Assembly: GCF_014649495.1 (NCBI RefSeq)
Contig: NZ_BMTD01000014.1
Span: forward strand, 124,001 to 188,000
Direction: 5' to 3'
Length of the DNA stretch: 64,000 bases
Origin: Streptomyces filipinensis
GTDB taxonomy: Bacteria > Actinomycetota > Actinomycetes > Streptomycetales > Streptomycetaceae
Under the pieces are notes generated by a model that saw only the letters and a program-made list of their open reading frames with translations, made no database searches and was not told the origin of the DNA. Position 1 is the first letter of the stretch. Every line of letters begins with the position of its first letter. The position numbers and the translations under genes are program-made. Shown piece by piece: positions 59,689 through 64,000 of the stretch.

Positions 59689-61500
59689 GTGGAACGCGCC
59701 AGACGCCCCGGATCCGTCCTCGCCCTGCTCACGGCCGCCCTGCTGGCCGTGCCCGGTGTCACCGCGCTCTCGTCGGCCGCCCGTGCGGCCGACGCGGACC
59801 TCGCGACGAACGGCGGCTTCGAGTCCGGCCTGACCGGCTGGACGTGCACCGCCGGCAGCGGAACGGCGGTGAACTCGCCTGTGCACAGCGGGAGTTCCGC
59901 GCTGCAGGCGACCCCGGCCGGCAGCGACGACGCCCAGTGCGCGCAGACGGTGACGGTCCGGCCCAACGCGTCGTACACCCTGTCCGGTTACGTCCGCGGC
60001 TCGTACGTCTACCTCGGTGCGACCGGCACCGGCACCACCGACGTCTCGGCCTGGACCCAGTCCGCCCCCGACTGGCAGAAGCTCGCCACCACCTTCACCA
60101 CCGGCGCCGCCACGACGAAGGTCACCATCCACACGCACGGCTGGTACGGCACCGGTGCCTACCAGGCCGACGACATCTCCCTGGTCGGCCCGGGCGCCGG
60201 CACCGGACAGCCACCCGCCGCGCCGGCCGGCCTCGCCACCGGCACGGTCACCTCCTCCTCCGTGGCCCTGTCCTGGTCGGCGGTGACCGGCGCCACGAGT
60301 TACGGCGTCTACCGCGGCGGGGTCAAGGTCCAGACGGTGAGCGGCACTTCGGCCACCGTCACCGGACTCGCGCCCGCGACGGCCTACAGCTTCCAGGTCA
60401 CCGCGAGCAACGACGCCGGCGAGTCCGCCAAGTCGGCCGCGGTGACCGCGACGACCACGGCAGGGACCGGCGGCGGCTCGACCGGCCTGCCCGCGCACGC
60501 GCTGGTCGGCTACCTCCACGCCGGCTTCGCCAACGGCTCCGGCTACACCCGCCTCGCCGACGTACCCGACAGCTGGGACGTCATCGACCTCGCCTTCGGC
60601 GAGCCCACCTCGGCCACCTCCGGCGACATCCGCTTCCACCGCTGCCCGGTCACCGAGTGCCCGAACGTCGAGAGCGACGCCGACTTCAAGGCGGCGATCA
60701 AGGCCAGGCAGGCGGCCGGCAAGAAGGTGCTGATCTCGATCGGCGGCCAGAACGGCCAGGTCCAGCTGACGACCACCGCGGCCCGCGACGCCTTCGTCTC
60801 CTCGGTCTCGGACATCATCGACACCTACGGCCTCGACGGCCTCGACATCGACTTCGAGGGCCACTCGCTGTCCCTGGACGCGAACGACACCGACTTCACA
60901 CACCCCACGACACCCGTGATCGTGAACCTCATCTCGGCCCTGAAGACCCTGAAGGCCGCCTACGGCGCGAAGTTCGTGCTGACCATGGCCCCGGAGACCT
61001 TCTTCGTGCAGAACGGCTACCAGTACTACGGCACCGGCAAGTGGGGCGGCCAGGACCCGCGCTGCGGCGCGTACCTCCCGGTGATCCACGCCCTGCGCGA
61101 CGACCTCACGCTGCTGCACGTCCAGGACTACAACTCGGGCCCGATCATGGGCCTGGACAACCAGTACCACTCCATGGGCGGCGCCGACTTCCACATCGCC
61201 ATGACCGACATGCTGCTCACCGGCTTCCCGGTCGCGGGCGACCCGGACCACGTGTTCCGGCCCCTGCGCCCGGACCAGGTGGCCATCGGCATGCCGGCGT
61301 CGACGAACGCGGGCAACGGCTACGTGGCTCCGGCCGAGGTCACCAGGACCCTGGACTGTCTGACGAAGAAGACCGACTGCGGTGCGTACGCGCCCCACGG
61401 AACCTGGCCGTCGCTGCGGGGTCTGATGACGTGGTCGGTGAACTGGGACCGCTACGCGAACTGGGAGTTCCAGAAGAACTTCGACGCGTACTTCGGCTGA
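59689..61500 (+). CDS. Secreted GH18 chitinase
   Basis: Exported chitinase of 603 residues. Signal peptide to about residue 33 (ending ARAAD), a CBM-type carbohydrate-binding domain (about 35-168, NGGFESGLTGWTCT to ADDISLVGP), a fibronectin type III domain (about 175-258), then the GH18 catalytic domain with the active-site DGLDIDFE and proton donor E390. The start GTG follows CCAGGAGG. The promoter carries a DasR-type site. The 3' end overlaps the convergent PAP2 gene. Confidence 0.95.
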   Translation: MERARRPGSVLALLTAALLAVPGVTALSSAARAADADLATNGGFESGLTGWTCTAGSGTAVNSPVHSGSSALQATPAGSDDAQCAQTVTVRPNASYTLSGYVRGSYVYLGATGTGTTDVSAWTQSAPDWQKLATTFTTGAATTKVTIHTHGWYGTGAYQADDISLVGPGAGTGQPPAAPAGLATGTVTSSSVALSWSAVTGATSYGVYRGGVKVQTVSGTSATVTGLAPATAYSFQVTASNDAGESAKSAAVTATTTAGTGGGSTGLPAHALVGYLHAGFANGSGYTRLADVPDSWDVIDLAFGEPTSATSGDIRFHRCPVTECPNVESDADFKAAIKARQAAGKKVLISIGGQNGQVQLTTTAARDAFVSSVSDIIDTYGLDGLDIDFEGHSLSLDANDTDFTHPTTPVIVNLISALKTLKAAYGAKFVLTMAPETFFVQNGYQYYGTGKWGGQDPRCGAYLPVIHALRDDLTLLHVQDYNSGPIMGLDNQYHSMGGADFHIAMTDMLLTGFPVAGDPDHVFRPLRPDQVAIGMPASTNAGNGYVAPAEVTRTLDCLTKKTDCGAYAPHGTWPSLRGLMTWSVNWDRYANWEFQKNFDAYFG

Positions 61501-62107
61501 CGCGGCCGGCGAACAGGGCGAGGGCGGCCAGCAGCACGGTGCCCAGGCACCAGCCGGCCACCACGTCCAGCGGCCAGTGATAGCCGCGGCGGACCAGGCC
61601 GTACGACACCCCGAGCACGAGGACCGCGCACCCGGCGACCAGGGCACGGCGGGCGGCCGCGGAGCGCAGCCAGGGGAGGAGGAGCAGGGCCGCGGAGCCG
61701 TAGGCGACGGCCGCCGTGGTGGTGTGGCCGGAGGGGTAGTACCCCGACCCCGGGGGCATCACGGGCGTACCCGGCCGCGCGGTCCAGTCCTTGAGCGGTA
61801 CGACGACCGCCGGGACCAGCGCCATCAGCACGGCCGCGGCGAGCGGCGGCAGCCACCACCGGTCCGCGCCGGCGGCACGGCCCCGCCCGGCCGCGTACCC
61901 CAGGGCCAGGACCAGCGCGGGGACGGCGACCTGGATGTTTCCGAGGTCGGAGAGGAACTCCGAGAACCGGTCCGGATGGACGATGGCCCGGCTGAGACGG
62001 GCGTCCAGGCGCAGCAGCGGGCCGTGACCGGCCACCTGCCAGGTGATGAGCGCGAAGAGGACGGCCGGGAGGCCGAGGAGCGGGGCGCGGCGGACTACGG
62101 TCGACAC
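61340..62107 (-). CDS. PAP2 superfamily phosphatase
   Basis: Membrane phosphatase of 255 residues from the GTG at 62107, with six predicted helices. The PAP2 motifs are visible: KDWTARPGTP (a variant of KxxxxxxRP), YYPSGHTTTAAV (PSGH) and RGYHWPLDVVAG (SRxxxxxHxxxD). Likely acts on lipid phosphates at the outer face of the membrane. After the last helix the frame runs on for about 50 Ser/Arg-rich residues antisense to the chitinase end because it has no earlier stop. Confidence 0.85.
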   Translation of the reverse strand: MSTVVRRAPLLGLPAVLFALITWQVAGHGPLLRLDARLSRAIVHPDRFSEFLSDLGNIQVAVPALVLALGYAAGRGRAAGADRWWLPPLAAAVLMALVPAVVVPLKDWTARPGTPVMPPGSGYYPSGHTTTAAVAYGSAALLLLPWLRSAAARRALVAGCAVLVLGVSYGLVRRGYHWPLDVVAGWCLGTVLLAALALFAGRVSRSTRRSSSGTPSSRSGPSSPTTSSDPAATARFRGARTHRSRSSSSDSPGSW

Positions 62108-62485
62108 GGCGCCCAGCTTGTCAGACGGGCTCGGAGAGAAGGAGGTCGGCCGCCCCGGAACAGGGGGGGTGGTTCCGAGGCGGCCGTCCGGATCGGAACG
62201 TCGCGCGCCCCGGGGGGTTTGGGGCGGCGACCGTCCGATCGGTGAGGAGATCCCGGAGCCGTCAGGCGCCGGTTGTGTGCGCGAGGGCACGACCAGGTCG
62301 AAGCTGGGGAGGCCCCGCCCTGAAATCGCCCACAGTCCCCTGTGGGCGGGGTGTATCTCTCATCTGGGTAGAACCTACGGCAGGCCGAGGCGCTTGGGCA
62401 GGCGGAATCGCGTCCCGCCATCCACCTCGCACACCTTCTTCACACGGCCTGCCGCAGGGGCCCGCCGCAGGTGCGGGCCACTCGC
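62108..62485. other. Intergenic region without a clear gene
   Basis: 378 bases between the PAP2 start and the gabT stop. It holds a 9-bp hairpin (62327-62335 with 62340-62348) and a 7-bp hairpin (62459-62465 with 62473-62479); the second lies just after gabT and may end its transcript. No tRNA or convincing open frame. Confidence 0.55.
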
Positions 62486-63820
62486 TCAGATGCGCGAGAA
62501 GGCCTGCTCGATGATGTCGAGACCCTCGTTGAGGAGGTCCTCGCCGATCACCAGCGAGGGCAGGAAGCGCAGCACGTTGCCGTAGGTGCCGCAGGTCAGG
62601 ACCAGCAGGCCCTCGGCGTGGCAGGCCTTGGCGAGCGCGGCGGTGGCCTCCGGGTTCGGCTCCTTGGTGGCGCGGTCCTTCACGAGCTCGATCGCGATCA
62701 TCGCACCGCGGCCCCGCACGTCACCGATGATGTCGAACTTCTCGGCCATGGCGGTGAGGCGACCCTTCATGATCTCCTCGATGCACCGGGCCTTGCCGTT
62801 GAGGTCGAGCTCCTTCATGGTCTCGATGGCACCGAGCGCACCCGCGCAGGCGACGGGGTTGCCGCCGTACGTACCACCGAGCCCGCCGGCGTGCGCGGCG
62901 TCCATGATCTCGGCGCGCCCGGTGACGGCGGCGAGCGGAAGCCCGCCGGCGATGCCCTTGGCGGTGGTGATGAGGTCCGGGACGATCCCCTCGTCCTCAC
63001 AGGCGAACCACTGGCCGGTCCGGCAGAAGCCGCTCTGGATCTCGTCGGCGACGAAGACGATCCCGTTGTCGGCGGCGAACTGCCGGATCGCCGGCAGGAA
63101 GCCCTTGGCCGGCTCGATGAAGCCGCCCTCACCGAGCACCGGCTCGATGATGATCGCGGCCACGTTGTCCGGGCCGACCTGCTTGGTGATCTGGTCGATG
63201 GCCTGCTTGGCGGCCTCCGGACCGGCGTTCTCCGGACCGGTGGGCCAGCGGTAGCCGTACGCCACCGGCACCCGGTACACCTCGGGCGCGAAGGGCCCGA
63301 AGCCGTGCTTGTACGGCATGTTCTTCGCCGTCAGCGCCATGGTCAGGTTGGTCCGCCCGTGGTACCCGTGGTCGAAGACCACCACGGCCTGCCGCTTGGT
63401 GTACGCACGAGCGATCTTGACGGCGTTCTCGACGGCCTCGGCGCCGGAGTTGAACAGCGCGGACTTCTTGGCGTGGTCACCCGGGGTCAGCTCGGCGAGG
63501 GCCTCCGCGACCTCCACGTACGCCTCGTAGGGGGTGACCATGAAACAGGTGTGGGTGAAGTCCGCGAGCTGGGCGCTCGCGCGCCGTACGACGGCCTCGG
63601 CCGACGCGCCGACGGAGGTCACGGCGATACCGGAGCCGAAGTCGATGAGGCGGTTGCCGTCGACGTCCTCGATGATGCCGCCGCCCGCGCGCGTGGTGAA
63701 GACGGGCAGCACCGAGCCCACGCCCTGCGCGACCGCGGCGGTACGGCGGGCCTGCAGCTCCTGCGACTTCGGGCCGGGGATGGCGGTGACGACGCGGCGC
63801 TCCTGCGGAAGTGCGGTCAT
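62486..63820 (-). CDS. gabT: 4-aminobutyrate aminotransferase
   Basis: Class III PLP aminotransferase of 444 residues, probably GABA:2-oxoglutarate transaminase producing succinate semialdehyde. SALFNSGAEAVENAVKIARAYT, FDHGYHGRTNLTMALT, VADEIQSGFCRTG and the PLP lysine in LITTAKGIAGGLPLAAVTG match GabT. The ATG at 63820 follows AGGGAG. It completes the putrescine-to-succinate route begun by the genes at 51.6-58.9 kb. The 180 bases upstream to the window end hold no gene. Confidence 0.93.
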   Translation of the reverse strand: MTALPQERRVVTAIPGPKSQELQARRTAAVAQGVGSVLPVFTTRAGGGIIEDVDGNRLIDFGSGIAVTSVGASAEAVVRRASAQLADFTHTCFMVTPYEAYVEVAEALAELTPGDHAKKSALFNSGAEAVENAVKIARAYTKRQAVVVFDHGYHGRTNLTMALTAKNMPYKHGFGPFAPEVYRVPVAYGYRWPTGPENAGPEAAKQAIDQITKQVGPDNVAAIIIEPVLGEGGFIEPAKGFLPAIRQFAADNGIVFVADEIQSGFCRTGQWFACEDEGIVPDLITTAKGIAGGLPLAAVTGRAEIMDAAHAGGLGGTYGGNPVACAGALGAIETMKELDLNGKARCIEEIMKGRLTAMAEKFDIIGDVRGRGAMIAIELVKDRATKEPNPEATAALAKACHAEGLLVLTCGTYGNVLRFLPSLVIGEDLLNEGLDIIEQAFSRI

Positions 63821-64000
63821 TGGGGGCTCCCTGATGATCTTGCGTGGATCTGCGTACCGGGCGGTCCGGACGATTCCGGGCGGTGCGTTTTTCGGCCGCT
63901 TACCTATCTTTCTTCGCAGGCTAGGGCCGGGGGTGGGGGGTGGGCATGCTCCATGTGGGCGTTGTCGGCCAGTGCGGTTGTCCGCCGTGGACATAGCCGT

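Noticed and set aside
1..64000. CRISPR arrays, tRNA/rRNA genes, insertion sequences, integrase or attachment sites
   Set aside because: None were seen on either strand by reading; no regularly spaced repeats, no cloverleaf with CCA-type acceptor and no transposase or integrase motif. A tRNAscan and repeat search would settle this.

Overview
The window is chromosomal DNA from a high-GC actinomycete, almost certainly a Streptomyces. Evidence for this: third-position G/C throughout, many GTG starts, rare TTA codons, terminators without T-tracts, the developmental sigma factor WhiG, tandem type I signal peptidases, mycothiol-type and LAxTG-sortase-type genes, and a gene order that matches (from memory, not searched) the S. 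coelicolor SCO5596 to SCO5676 neighbourhood. No rRNA, tRNA, CRISPR array, insertion sequence or phage module was seen.

Layout. (1) 1-9.3 kb: housekeeping block on the plus strand: four tandem signal peptidases (first one cut by the window edge), a Nudix hydrolase, a DUF2469 protein, the yraN-comM-dprA cluster, whiG and a TetR regulator. (2) 9.4-15 kb: an M23 peptidase, then the translation/lipid block rpsB-tsf-pyrH-frr-cdsA. (3) 15-24.8 kb: a YceI-like protein, small unknown genes, rlmN, a TPP-riboswitch-controlled thiamine ABC transporter (thiBPQ), a mycothiol-dependent-type enzyme, an LAETG surface protein and a VOC protein. (4) 24.9-34.2 kb: an ABC pair with a degenerate ATPase, then a first polyamine/GABA group (class III aminotransferase, AsnC/Lrp regulator, aminobutyraldehyde dehydrogenase, and, after an aldo/keto reductase-regulator pair, a PotD-like lipoprotein). 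(5) 34.3-51.4 kb: an accessory-looking region with a three-gene unit of unknown role (2-TM protein, cupin-like protein, inositol-phosphatase-like protein), an epimerase-ECF sigma pair, a flavin reductase remnant, an SLC13/ArsB-like transporter, a 1961-residue TIR / dead metallophosphoesterase / NACHT / pentapeptide / WD40 protein, a membrane protein with a palindromic operator, GDPD and adenosine-deaminase-family genes, two DUF4190 proteins and a NADAR protein. (6) 51.6-58.9 kb: a second polyamine group in one direction: dehydrogenase, PotD-like lipoprotein, potA, potB, potC, and a PuuB-like oxidase. (7) 59-64 kb: a small protein behind a CRP-like site and an RBS-sequestering hairpin, a GH18 chitinase with a DasR-type site, a PAP2 phosphatase converging into it, and gabT.

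How the genes work together. The polyamine genes (uptake by PotABCD-type components, oxidation of putrescine or gamma-glutamylputrescine, dehydrogenation to GABA, transamination) form a split and duplicated super-locus whose two halves bracket the accessory region. The thiamine transporter is controlled by a TPP aptamer followed by a perfect 15-bp terminator hairpin. The best candidate for an undescribed system is the giant TIR-NACHT-WD40 protein at 40.6-46.5 kb. It looks like a STAND sensor with a TIR NADase effector and a metallophosphoesterase module that has lost its catalytic residues. The second candidate is the three-gene unit at 34.3-36.8 kb. Domain calls come from reading motifs by eye; none were confirmed by a database search.
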